From positions 217,370 to 281,369 of the forward strand of contig NW_026252116.1 of assembly GCF_025399195.1 (NCBI RefSeq): a stretch of 64,000 nt of DNA. Reading direction: 5' to 3'. Positions 22,548 to 32,974 of this stretch are shown here, in pieces. Under the pieces are notes generated by a model. That model ran no database searches. It was not told the DNA's origin and saw only the letters and a program-made list of their open reading frames with translations. Each line of letters opens with the position of its first letter. Position 1 is the first letter of the stretch. A program made the translations under genes and the position numbers. The stretch is from Umbelopsis ramanniana AG (lineage: Eukaryota; Mucoromycota; Umbelopsidomycetes; Umbelopsidales; Umbelopsidaceae).

Positions 22548-25500
22548 TCAATGATTTTGGGTTAAATTTGTGTTTTTGCATCTTAAAATGACAAAAGGTG
22601 GATCGAATCCTTTGCTTTTGTAGTTAGTTGTGGTTTGCTTCTGGGGACGGCATGTACACATGTCGACTTGCTGGGAGCTGTCAACAGCATGTATCCCACC
22701 CTGGAGCATACTGACTCTTGAAAATCCGTTTTTAACCAGTTCAGTAGCCACCTATTACCAAAAGGAAACAATGGGTTACGATTTCTGCAAAGATGACTCT
22801 TAGAACCAATGTTCTTCGTTGTCAACATACCTCAGAGCCTAATGAATCATCGTCGGCAATGACCGTATGGTACTTCTTGTTAAGTTTTTTCAGGATCGGA
22901 GCGAAGGTCGTCAACTGTTGTGGTTGTACATTCATAGACGAAGGCATATGTCCTTTTTTAAACCTGTTAACAGAAAGATTAGATGGTGCTTTTTTCTCTG
23001 AGTCTTCTACACAGGTTGGGGCTTACTGAGCATTAGTTCGAACATCTAACCCAAGGCCAAACGGCATGATCTTCAAGTAGTCCGATAAGGACAACCTGGG
23101 CGCGATCTCAGATTTCCTCACTTCAACACTAGGCAAATCCTACATACACTGATAAGTCAGTGACAAAAAGTGGAGGACAAAGAAGAAGAAAGACAACACT
23201 TTACCGAAGGAATAGTCTGTGGCTCTTCAAGGTCGGGGCGATAATTCCGACGCAGTACACTACTAGGCGTGACTTTGCACATGGTCATAGCGCTCAAGAT
23301 GCATTTTTCAATATCTACTTCAGGAAAGCTTTCCGAAAACAGAGTGATGCAGTCATTGAACTCGGAAGCTAGCAGGACATCCCTAATTTGTCGAAGGATA
23401 GCCACGCCTGCGAATAAAGGAATGGAAGATGGTCCAACAAGAAGCTTGTCCCACAAGTGATATATCTTATCCAACGGGAATACATCTGCGGGCAAGCTAA
23501 ATATCAGTAACAGCTACCAAGTTTAAGCGGCAGCACTTTTGCAAACTTACGGGTGAACAAAGTCAAGAACCAAGGGATTGCATAAAGATCAGGCATAAAG
23601 CCAATGAGATCTAAATGGACAGACAGTTCGGGATCATGAAAACTCAATATGTGGCGGAAAATGGTGAGATATTCTTGCAATACCGGGGCGTTATCCATCA
23701 AAAAGAAATTTTTGAGGAATTTGGGAATGAACTTTTCAACGCAAGCAAACGCTAAAGCCTCGTCGTTGAAGTTGAGCACTAGGAATGGCGCAAACAATGA
23801 ATCCAATCCTTGCCAATACACCAACTCCTTATTATCCGCCACCCACGCCTTGAGGAGTCGACGAAGCTTGGCGTGGCCAGTGGATGACGCTAATAGTGGA
23901 TTGTATTGATGGCAGCGAGGGACATCTAATGCAACACACGCTTCATGTTAGTATGCGTCGAAACTTGCATATTTTCGCAAATTTTCTATCACAACTTACC
24001 AACTTCTATCTGTTTAGCAGCGTAGAAATCCATGAATATATGGTAAGATTAATCCGACTGCTTCCTCTGCCCTCTTCAATCGTGTTTTCTTACCTGTCTA
24101 TCAGTTCCAAAGTCTGTAATTTTGTCGATACGTGCATAAACTTCTTGATAGTCGCTGTCTACTCCTAAGATGGCAGCCCACACCCGATCACGAAGTATGG
24201 GAGGAATGTCAACTTTTGCATGGTATATGATTTCATTCCTTGATGCTGGGTATTGGTTGAGTAGCGATGTAAACAGGTTTACACGGTGGAATTGATAGAG
24301 AGGAGCCTTTTCTCTTTGGATTAACGGCAATTTCGGTATTTGGTTTGAATTGGTGAAAGATGGATTAGACCGGATGCTCGGAGTTGATGCGGTGGAGGCA
24401 GGATAAACATTGTCCATAATATTGGGTGTCGACCCTGGAGACGAAGCAAAAGACTGCCCGCTTCCCAGTCGAGGCCGTCCAACGGAAGCAGTGTCCCCTA
24501 TTTCGACGAATATGAAGTCCTCTTCTTCTTGATCAGGACTTATCATCTGTGCGTCTTCGCCTGTTTCCTCGATCAAAAAGTTGACGTCCTTTTCGTCCAC
24601 GACCATAAAATAATTGGTGTCCCATTCAAACATGTCTCTATCGACCTGGCTGGTACTGTCTAGTCTAAGGTGTAATTCGTCCAAACGTAAAATGCTGGCA
24701 GCACTTGAGTATAGATGAGCAGTATCCTGACCAGAAGATCCTGATTCCTTCCCATCCTGCACACGGCAGATCCGCGGCAACAGTTCAATAACTGGTGTGG
24801 CAAGAAGAAGTCCAACTCTTGTCATTTCCAGCTCAACATCTCCACCCGCTAACTTCCATAGGTAATATACATGTTGTAAAGGCATTTCGGCTAGAGGTAC
24901 CAAACCCTCCCTGTGAGCAGTATCCTCTTTCTTTATATCCTCCTCCAGTTCTACGTCGAGCGATCGTATTATAGGTCCAGCTTGCCATTTAGGTACATCG
25001 TCACGCACCGGTTCACCAATAATTGCAATCGCTTCATCAATGGTTGGTCTATTTCTCGGATTACCGTTCACAAGCCAAATAATTAGATTCATCATTTCAA
25101 TGGTATCTGATTTTTCCTTGTCCTCATTGTTCGTACGATTCTCACAAAGGTGAAGAAAATCTAGGATAGTCATATTGATATCCAAATGGGTTGCCTCTTC
25201 ATGATTCCAAAATTGCGCATCTGGGCTATCGATTGACCATTGTCTAATGCCCGAAATTGAATCGAAAATCAAGCCTAGATCGGTAGTCTTCCAAAAAGAT
25301 GTTGCGTATAGAATTTCACATAAAATGATGCCCAGTGACCATAAGGTAGCCTATATGAAAATAGGTATTAGGTGACTTTTGCATTTGAAATGATATACTA
25401 CCGTTTCGCAATGTGTATTACCTTGGAATTGGGGCGTGTATCTTGCGTCGTTAGGATTCGCTCAGGAGGAGTGTAATTAGGGTATCTGATATAATACATT

Positions 25501-26309
25501 TATTAGCCAAAAGCACTCTAACAAATTGAGATATACATTTACTCACTGTAACGGAAAGTCGATGTTTTTTCCGTAATTAGTCATATGTCCCAGTCCGTAA
25601 TCGTATAACTTGATATTGTTCTGTAGTATGGGACGTAAGTGAGAATGGACCATTGTGACAAACGATGTACTGACAATGTATGCTACCTTTTCGTCCAAGA
25701 GAATGTTTCGAGGGTGTAGTGTTTCATGTTCAATGCCATGTTTTTCCAAATAGCTGAGTGCACTGAGAATTTGCTGTGTCCATATTCGGAGCTGACTTAG
25801 TCTGGAAGAAGAGCCGCGTTAATGCCAATGCCCTTCACTCCTACATGCCATTTTTGTTCATACTTTTCATCGATATTTTTTTTGCTAAAGTTGAGTTTTC
25901 GAAGATCCATAGACTCATCATACGATTCCTGTACAAAAAATAATCGGTCTAAGTGCGATTGGGTCACGTCAGCAGCTAGTGATAACACGATTGCATTGTA
26001 ACTAGTATGTCCTTACTCTGTTTGCCCACTGCGATGTCGATGTACTGGCAGAGGTTTGGATGTGATAACTCCTAATGGAAGAATAAATATTCCATCATGT
26101 ATCCTTAAGCTCCCGTAACTGTCACGACTTTATACCTTCAACTCCTGGAACTTGCCTACTATTTCGGTACTGTACGAGATGACGGTATGACTATTTTTTG
26201 TTAATGTGTCGGAAGACCGAGCGGATGAGACGAAACTAGAGACAGATAGCTGAGGCTCAGCTTTTCTTTGAGCATGACCGGCCTTCATGTTACTAATGAA
26301 CAGCGGCAT
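22548..26309 (-). CDS. TBCK: pseudokinase-TBC-rhodanese protein
   Basis: Thirteen exons: 26309-26136, 26071-26017, 25975-25845, 25791-25687, 25620-25547, 25485-25422, 25350-24094, 24009-24000, 23925-23551, 23485-23205, 23139-23027, 22963-22831 and 22751-22548. They give 991 aa. The kinase-like domain covers about 40-260. The HRD aspartate position is Thr144 (HETLHPRN), so it is a pseudokinase, although DYG at 162-164 remains. The TBC domain covers about 560-800, with [11 protein letters not shown] and YWQGLDSL. A rhodanese-like domain closes the protein ([11 protein letters not shown]). Animal TBCK is a Rab-GAP-like subunit of the FERRY early-endosome mRNA complex. The 10-nt exon and the exon 3/4 junction are the least certain parts. 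Confidence 0.92.
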
Positions 26310-26493
26310 GCTAGAGAAAAGGCACTCAAAGGACCAAGCACGGTTAACCTAACAAGCGCACACTTAAATGTTTAAGTCTGCGGAGTGATTTTCATGGGCA
26401 AAATAAAGCAGTTAAAAATGGCGACAGAGATTATTGAGACAAGGTTCGAAAAATATTATACATTTCATTGAGAAACTTTCAAATAAAAATAAT

Positions 26494-29465
26494 CTATGTA
26501 TCGGAAGACTTTGATTGAGCAATTGATTTAAGTCTTTGTAGTAATGATACTTTGGTAGCAGATTCAGTAGCTATTTCTTCAATCCGCTCCTGACATTCGG
26601 CTTTTTTGCTTGACGCTGGATCTGCGGGAGCTGTGTCTACTTCATTTGACTCAAGCACCACACCACCTTCAACCAAGACCTCCTCTAACTGATTTTCCAA
26701 AGTTTCACGAGGCTTGTTTACGCTTAATCCAAGATAGAATGATGCTTTGCGAAGGATATGTGTAGATGCTTTTGATATGGAACCTCTCAGCATGCCTTGC
26801 AGCACACTTGCACGCCGCTCTGCAGCAAGTTTTTGAAGCCCATCTATACCATCCTTCACCTCGTATGTGTCGATCAAGCGCTGGATTTCGGTATCCTTCA
26901 GAGCATGCATTACGTGCTTAGAAAGGTATTGCAATTCATTCTTTTTGAGTTGCTTGATCATCTGAAGTTCACCCCATGCCCTTGCAGTTTGACTGCGATG
27001 ATGAGCTCGCAAACCATCCAAAACCTGCTTTCGATGCTCCATTTTTTCCAACCGCAAGTAACGATCGCTAATATCCTGGAAGCGTTTCAAATATGATGAT
27101 GCACCGGCTTTGTTGTTTGGTCCAAAAGCCGTTGCCTGGGATTTTCGTAAAAATCGGAACTGTTGGTTTATCGTGCTGAATTTACCGAGATCTTGTTCAA
27201 TAGAGTACTCTATATCCCATTTCTGCGAACGTTGGGGATGAAGTTTAACATGTGCTGTTTGCAAGTTTCCATCAACATAGGATTTTGTCTGAACCACGTA
27301 TTTGGTTAGATAGTCGTAGGGTCGAAGAATATGCGACTCAAGCTTTGAGCTATCGTCAAAGACTTCTGATGGCACGACTTCAGTAAAGACATTCAGCCAG
27401 GACCGACTTTCATCTTTGGATTGCCTGGCATTTAATGATATCCGAAGAGACTGAAAGCAGTGAGATGATTATGAGTATGTAATACGAACATGACAAGTAT
27501 CGGCATATATTCTGTTGCTTACCTGCTCTGGGTGCTTTTTGGTAGCAATGTCCAAAATCTTTTCCATCAAGCTTACAGTATGACGAAAAGCAGTAGAGCC
27601 AGTAGCAGTATTGCCAAAGATTCGAGAATCTATTTCTTCGAGGGATATGTATTGAAACCCAAACACTTTGGCCGTATTGTGATAAGCAACGAAGATGCCG
27701 TCCATATGACCAATGCGGACTTGAAAGCTGTTCATATGTACTTTGTTAGCATAGATTTACCTCCATCATGGACGAAAGGAGCACGTTCACTTGCCTGTAT
27801 TTTAAAAATGCTGCTCGTATCATATCATAATATTCCCTTTCAAAGGATTCCAACATCCCTTGTTGCTTGGTTAAAGAGTATCCTAGATAATTCTAAGTAG
27901 AGCATATTAATACTCTCCTCGTCTATCTTGAAGAAAAGCAAGAGAATATATCATACGTACAGAATAATTGGCTTGATCCATTCTAATAGGTATAACGGCA
28001 CGAGTCTTCAGATCAAACACCCTCCTCGGCAACTTTGAGTGGTAACAGTCCAGCTGCGACCGCAACAAAAATTTGCCAATCTATCACCAAGAAGTTGGGT
28101 TTGTTGATTAGATGGTCCGCTATGCAAAGTTGTGAAATCGGGAATTTGCTTACTTGACCATAAGCGTATGCCTCAGGCTTATTTTTTTCATCCTCAGAAA
28201 TTTTGGTCGTAGCATCCTTCAAATACTGTTCATATTTACTTGGTGGCAAAGTCAAAACTTTCTCCATTGATTTTCCCTATCGTCCGAAGCATTAGTACGT
28301 ACAATTCGAACCTTTATAAATATCGAATCCAGGCTACATACCAGAACCGACAATATACCATCCTGAACATCATGACTCTTGTCAGCATCAATCGCATACA
28401 CTCCATTTTGGTAACGCAAGAAGATGGAGGCTGGCGTTCTTACACCTCTCGTGAACTTTTTTGACTGCCCAGAACGTCAGTTTCAAGTAGATGCACTAGA
28501 CATGGCTTAACTGCTGCCCTTACCTCTTTCTGAAAATCATTAGATAAAGGACTGGTATCAACTGGCCGAAAATTAGAGAGCATGAAATAAATTTGAGACA
28601 AGGCAGCTGATATAGAGGATGTTGATCCCACATATTGCTTGTCAAGTTGCTTAGCCATGTCTCGTAAAGACTGTGATATAGAGTGATGATGTTCAGATAA
28701 GAAAATCTTTCAAAACAGCGCTGAAGCAATACTAGGTTATCAATTACTTACAGAATCGCGGGAGGATGTGATATAAGGCGCCAAAGCATCGTAATCGAAA
28801 TCTTTAGGCTGTGTAATGTTCTGGAGGAATGGTGTGAAATTATATACTTTTGTACGTGGATCTTGTAAAACATGGACTCCAGGACTTTGGAATAAAAGTT
28901 AGCTAGTTAATTGAATATCTGATGGAAAGTTCAGTCTTGTGACATACTTGAATAAGACGCGATCTAATCCATGTGCTAGATTATCGACTTTGACTGGATT
29001 AGGAGCATGGACACCTGCGAATTAGAAAGAATGTAAGTTATTAGTATCGTTTGAAGGCATATCTAGATACTGATAGTAAATACTAACGTCTGTACGGGAA
29101 ATCGATATGTTTTATTTCTTCCCAATGTTTAGTTTCGTTGTTCGTCCATGGAGTATCTTCGTTCCTGGTATGTGCATGACGTTTTTCACGCTGTACAGCG
29201 ACTAAGCAAATTGGAAGGCATAATGAGCGTTAAACAGAATATCTCAAAGTTGGGATGAGCCTTTTCTTTCAGTATACATGCCTTTATCAGACGTGTCATT
29301 CACTTCTTCCTTCAGTTCCAGCCCACTTTCTCTGGAGGCGACTTCAGATTCCTTTTCACGGTCAGGGTGTACGGTTGATTGAGACAACGAGCGAATACTA
29401 CAGCGCTGCAAAGGGACATTCAAAGCATTTTGGAGCCATAATACCCGGCATTGCAGAACCAGCAT
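26494..29465 (-). CDS. PET127: Mitochondrial RNA-processing protein Pet127
   Basis: Eleven exons: 29465-29261 (donor uncertain), 29201-29088, 29014-28948, 28884-28752, 28670-28524, 28464-28342, 28276-28154, 28080-27961, 27892-27795, 27727-27523 and 27450-26494. They give about 763 aa. Pet127 hallmarks run throughout: AHGLDRVLFNPGVHVLQDPR, KQYVGSTSSISAALSQ, FLRYQNGVYAIDADK and ESFEREYYDMIRAAFLKYS. Residues D315 and D327-x-K329 (QLDCY...FDLKTRA) fit its PD-(D/E)XK nuclease core. The N terminus is basic and mitochondrial-presequence-like. The yeast protein processes 5' ends of mitochondrial mRNAs and rRNA. Intron 9 is GC-AG (GCAAGT donor at 27794). The exon 1/2 junction fits frame only with a weak GC donor (GCTCAT) or an alternative splice. 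Confidence 0.9.
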
Positions 29466-29766
29466 GGTGGTACCTGTTGAGTCAAAGTGGAATGAAACTC
29501 GACAGCGCAAGGCTCACCAGTCATTGTTCAACAGCCGCCCAGGTCTTTTTTTTTTTTTTTTTTTGGGCGGACAGAGCAAATGCACGTGACTAGGCAAAAT
29601 TTTTTCGTTAGCTGGAAAAAATAAAATTGACCAAAGAGGCAGCAAGTCATTTTTCCTTCTCTCTCTTTTGTTGGCTAATCAGTGAGTCCATCAACCAACA
29701 TTCTAAGTACAAAGGCCAAGCTTATCAGCACTCTCTTCTAACTATTATAAAATTCTATCAGTAAAC
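29466..29766. promoter_or_regulatory. Divergent promoter PET127 / eL28 with poly(dT) tract
   Basis: Contains a run of 19 T at 29546-29564, bounded by CCGCCC (29535-29540) and GGGCGG (29565-29570), plus a pyrimidine-rich CCTTCTCTCTCTTTTG leader near 29654. Poly(dA:dT) tracts exclude nucleosomes at fungal ribosomal-protein promoters (established). That role here is inferred. Confidence 0.55.
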
Positions 29767-30346
29767 ATGTCCTCTGATCTCGTCTGGGCTATCGTCAGAA
29801 ACAACAACAGCTTCCTTGTCAAGCGTGCTGGTGCTCAATTCTCCACTGAGCCCAACAACTTGGTCAACCGCAACACCTACAAGTACTCTGGTCTTGCCAA
29901 CGCCAAGGTATATTTTTGTTCCGTAATAGATTAATCGTCGAGTTGGAGCGAGCTTTCATCTCGAAATGAGGGAATTCTGACATTCAGGTTCATTTCGGGT
30001 GGCTTGTCTCTGAGGGAGTCTGAGAAAAAAAATTGTCCTCGAAGCCCAAGTTTTACTCACAAAGTACCTTTCCAATTAGACTGTCGGTATTGCTGCTGCT
30101 CCCCGCGGTATTGAAGTCACCACCACCAAGGCTAAGGTTGCTTCTCCCTCCAAGCGCGTCAGCAAGTCCACCATCAGCAAGGGTCGCCGTCACACCGCCA
30201 AGTCCGTTGCTAACCTTGTCGCTCACTACCGCCCTGACCTTCGCGCCGCTGCTCTTGCTCGTGCCTCTGCTGTCCTTTCTAGCCAACAGCCCGCCAAGGA
30301 GCAGACCAAGCGCAACAAGGGTGTCCGTGCTGCCAAGCGCGCTTAA
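29767..30346 (+). CDS. RPL28: 60S ribosomal protein eL28
   Basis: Two exons: 29767-29907 and 30080-30346, giving 135 aa, the usual eL28 length. The N terminus MSSDLVWAIVRNNNSFLVKR and the C-terminal basic segment (KRNKGVRAAKRA) are diagnostic of eL28, the mammalian RPL28 family that is absent from S. cerevisiae. Codon use is strongly C-ending (GTC, ACC, GCC, AAG), unlike its neighbours, as expected for a highly expressed gene. AATAAA follows at 30381. Symbol follows the mammalian name; it is not yeast Rpl28 (uL15). Confidence 0.95.
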
Positions 30347-30480
30347 GTGCACACCTCCTTGCCTCGATCTCTTAACATAAAATAAAACACAGTTTTTCAT
30401 CAGAGGTTTCTAATTGTCTTTATCAAAATATTATGTTCCAATAGCTCATACAAAAATGAAGGAAATGAAAGACCGTGCAA

Positions 30481-32105
30481 TTAAAGTTTGCTCCAAAGAT
30501 CACCAACAATGGAGTCGATAACCTGATGGTCCTTTTCAAAGAGTCCTCGATCAATTAGATCGACGGCCTTCTTAGCTGATCCCCAGCTGCTCTGTACACC
30601 TGCAAGTTAAAAGGCTTTTGGCTTAATTGTGTAGCAAATCGCATTGGCGAGAAAATGGTTCTATTTACCATAGCCGCTGTGTCCATAACAATGTGTAATG
30701 AGCAAGGGCTTGCCGTTGGCGGTGGCTGTACAGAAATGATGAATGCTCGTTAAATTATAGGTTCTATTCCCTGGCAAATTCCATTAAGATGTACTCACTT
30801 GTCATCTCGTTTTCAATACGAGGGCCACCTTCTCTTGAAGGGCGCAGGCCAACATTGTGTCTTACGATATCAAGACCCTTGACTCCCTTGCCGTGAGCCA
30901 GTTCGGGTAAGAGACGGACAGTCTTTTCCATGATCTCCTCAGCAGTTTTCATGTCTACTTCACTATTGCTGATATCAATCTGTCAGTTCTTGCATCAAAT
31001 TACTTAGCTACTTCATTTAGGGCTACTTACAAGTCATGAGCTTGTCTGGTACCACCTAGAATAACATGTCCATTGGATCTTGGAATAATGTAGCTGGTGC
31101 CGTCGCCAACTATGAAATACATTAAACACTTATTCCGCCAATGAGAAGGAAACATCTCGCTTACCCATTGAAGTCAGAGTTTTTTTGATATGAGGTGCAT
31201 TGACAACAACGACCTGACCTCTCGTTGGGTAAACCTTCTCATCCTTAACACCACCCAGGAATCGGGCTTGGAGACCAGTACAGTTGACAATTGATTGTGC
31301 GTCCGGGCAGTGTTTGAGAGCATCCTGGACATGAGTAAGAGTAGCTTTCTTCAATTTGCCACCTGCCTGGGTAAATAATCGAACGAGCCATTGCATATAA
31401 TGAGGAGTATTGACCGCAACTATTTCCGATGAAATGGATTAGAAACGTTGCAGGTTTAATCTACTCCCCCCCCCCTCTCCATTGCTGCCACAATTTCGAT
31501 ATTTTACCGGTTGTATAGCTATGGCCGATGACTGTGTCGGGAAACAACTCTTTCGTTTCAACAAATCGAAACTAAGAAGCCGTATGCTGTTAGATAATTC
31601 CCATCATATTATATAGCTGATCTTATACATACATCTTTCACAACATCTTTCCACCAAGGGTTAGCGGTGTCGTCGTTACGTTCAGACCAGCAATCCAAGG
31701 CTGGTATGATCATGACTCCAGTGGTATCACTGGGCAGTGATTTACCAATTTTGTAAAAGACGTTGTAGGCAACAGCGTCGTTCTCTGAAAGTGACACAAG
31801 CGATCAGCATCTCAACAATGGAGCATGTCGAGATGTCTCGAGCACATACCTTGCAATTCCTTCTGGTCGTTAGGAATCATGGTTCTCCAATGGGCACCTA
31901 TTCATTGTGCATGTTTAGTCAAATGAGGTATACTGGGAAAATAATGACTTTGCATATTACCGCTATATGGACTGGTATATTCGATATTCATATCACCGGG
32001 GACGTATTTAGCAACAATAGTGACTTGATAGCCCTTCTTCTGAAGCAAAAGAGCGGTTGTAAGACCAATTACACCAGCACCAATAACAACAATACTTGTA
32101 GACAT
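30481..32105 (-). CDS. Peroxisomal D-amino-acid oxidase
   Basis: Nine exons: 32105-31961, 31897-31850, 31784-31633, 31571-31508, 31419-31165, 31109-31031, 30968-30799, 30725-30669 and 30599-30481, giving 362 aa. An N-terminal FAD-binding GAGVIGL, a central NCTGLQARFLGG region and the C-terminal HNVGLRPSREGGPRIE ... HCYGHSGYGVQSSWG signature identify the DAAO family. It oxidises D-amino acids to 2-oxo acids with release of ammonia and H2O2. The last three residues, SKL, are a perfect type 1 peroxisomal targeting signal. This lets the fungus use D-amino acids as nitrogen source. The upstream region contains the duplicated segment also found upstream of the arylamine N-acetyltransferase at the window end. 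Confidence 0.95.
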
Positions 32106-32202
32106 TATGAAAAATATAATATCAAGAAGAGAAGACAGCCGAGCGTATCCTCGAGATCAAATTTTACATTCCGGATTGAGAACTTTCTTCACACTGTTTA
32201 TT

Positions 32203-32347
32203 AAAAATAAATTTAAGATCACGATATCAGAGCAGAGAGCCTGAAAATTTATTCTCGAAATCATTAGTAACTTAAGCATGGCAGGAGAAACAGAATCAAA
32301 CATGTATACTCACAGATAAGATAGGGGGATATAGGTGTTTTTGAAAG
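32203..32347. repeat. Duplicated upstream segment, copy 1
   Basis: Identical to 63870-64000 apart from two indels: 8 bp after about 32235 and 6 bp at about 32252. On the minus strand this copy contains a complete short-intron signature: donor GTGAGTATAC, branch TTACTAATG and acceptor TTTTCAG. It may therefore be the 3' part of a gene transcribed leftward from the gap. It begins 98 bp upstream of the DAAO start codon. Confidence 0.85.
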
Positions 32348-32400
32348 GCAATCGTCAGAAAATGAATGAAATGCAAAACATAAAAAACTACACTTACCCT

Positions 32401-32475
32401 CCCCCGAAGGTTCATCGGTATTCCTGGCCTAACCAGGGTGCCCGGCGCCGCGTCCTGTTCAGACGGGCGGGGCGA
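32401..32475. other. GC-rich fragment flanking assembly gap
   Basis: About 75 bp of strikingly GC-rich sequence (for example GTGCCCGGCGCCGCG and ACGGGCGGGGCGA) abuts the N run, while surrounding DNA is AT-rich. On the minus strand it ends in GGTAAGTG, which could be a splice donor. It may be a real GC-rich exon, a misjoined contig end or contaminant; I cannot tell. Confidence 0.5.
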
Positions 32476-32575
32476 NNNNNNNNNNNNNNNNNNNNNNNNN
32501 NNNNNNNNNNNNNNNNNNNNNNNNNNNNNNNNNNNNNNNNNNNNNNNNNNNNNNNNNNNNNNNNNNNNNNNNNNN
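32476..32575. other. Assembly gap (100 N)
   Basis: Exactly 100 N, the conventional size for a gap of unknown length. It interrupts the MFS transporter gene. Confidence 0.99.
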
Positions 32576-32806
32576 TGAAAGGTAGGTGCGATAGACGCTC
32601 TATAGTCATACATGTCAGCACTTGTGGCAACAAAGACGATACTTCAAATATTCCTCCTACCCCATGAAAGTTGCCACGAAAAAGATAGGTACAATAATAT
32701 ACCATGGCGATACTTTTCGATCAGATGGTGTGACTGTAATTTCTTCTCTGATGGAGTCCAGGAGGAGCGGCTCATTCTCTTCAGAGACTTTTGCTTTTGA
32801 AACCAT
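32576..32806 (-). CDS. MFS transporter, N-terminal fragment cut by gap
   Basis: Exon 1 is 32806-32661 and exon 2 runs from 32599 into the gap. The predicted start MVSKAKVSEENEPLLLDS, a SPWYIIVPIFFVATFMG first membrane segment and GASIAPTF resemble fungal tetracycline/folate-type major facilitator proteins, which begin with NEPLL and SPWxIIPP motifs. Only the first ~57 residues are visible, so substrate is unknown. The gene starts just 168 bp after the anoctamin stop. Rightful downstream exons may lie in the gap and possibly in 32203-32400. Confidence 0.6.
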
Positions 32807-32974
32807 GATTACGTTTATTGAAAGAGAAGAAGGAAAAAAAGTGGAAGCAAAGGAAAAGAGTAAGATACGAAACTTGCCACATAAGCACACCAAAGAGACA
32901 AAATTGCCTTTTCCCGACTTGCGGAGTTCCAGCCGGCGCATTCTGCGCGCGCCCGTGATCGTCATCATCACTCT

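Noticed and set aside
30053-30400. Minus-strand frame over eL28 exon 2
   Set aside because: A mirror of strongly codon-biased eL28 coding sequence.
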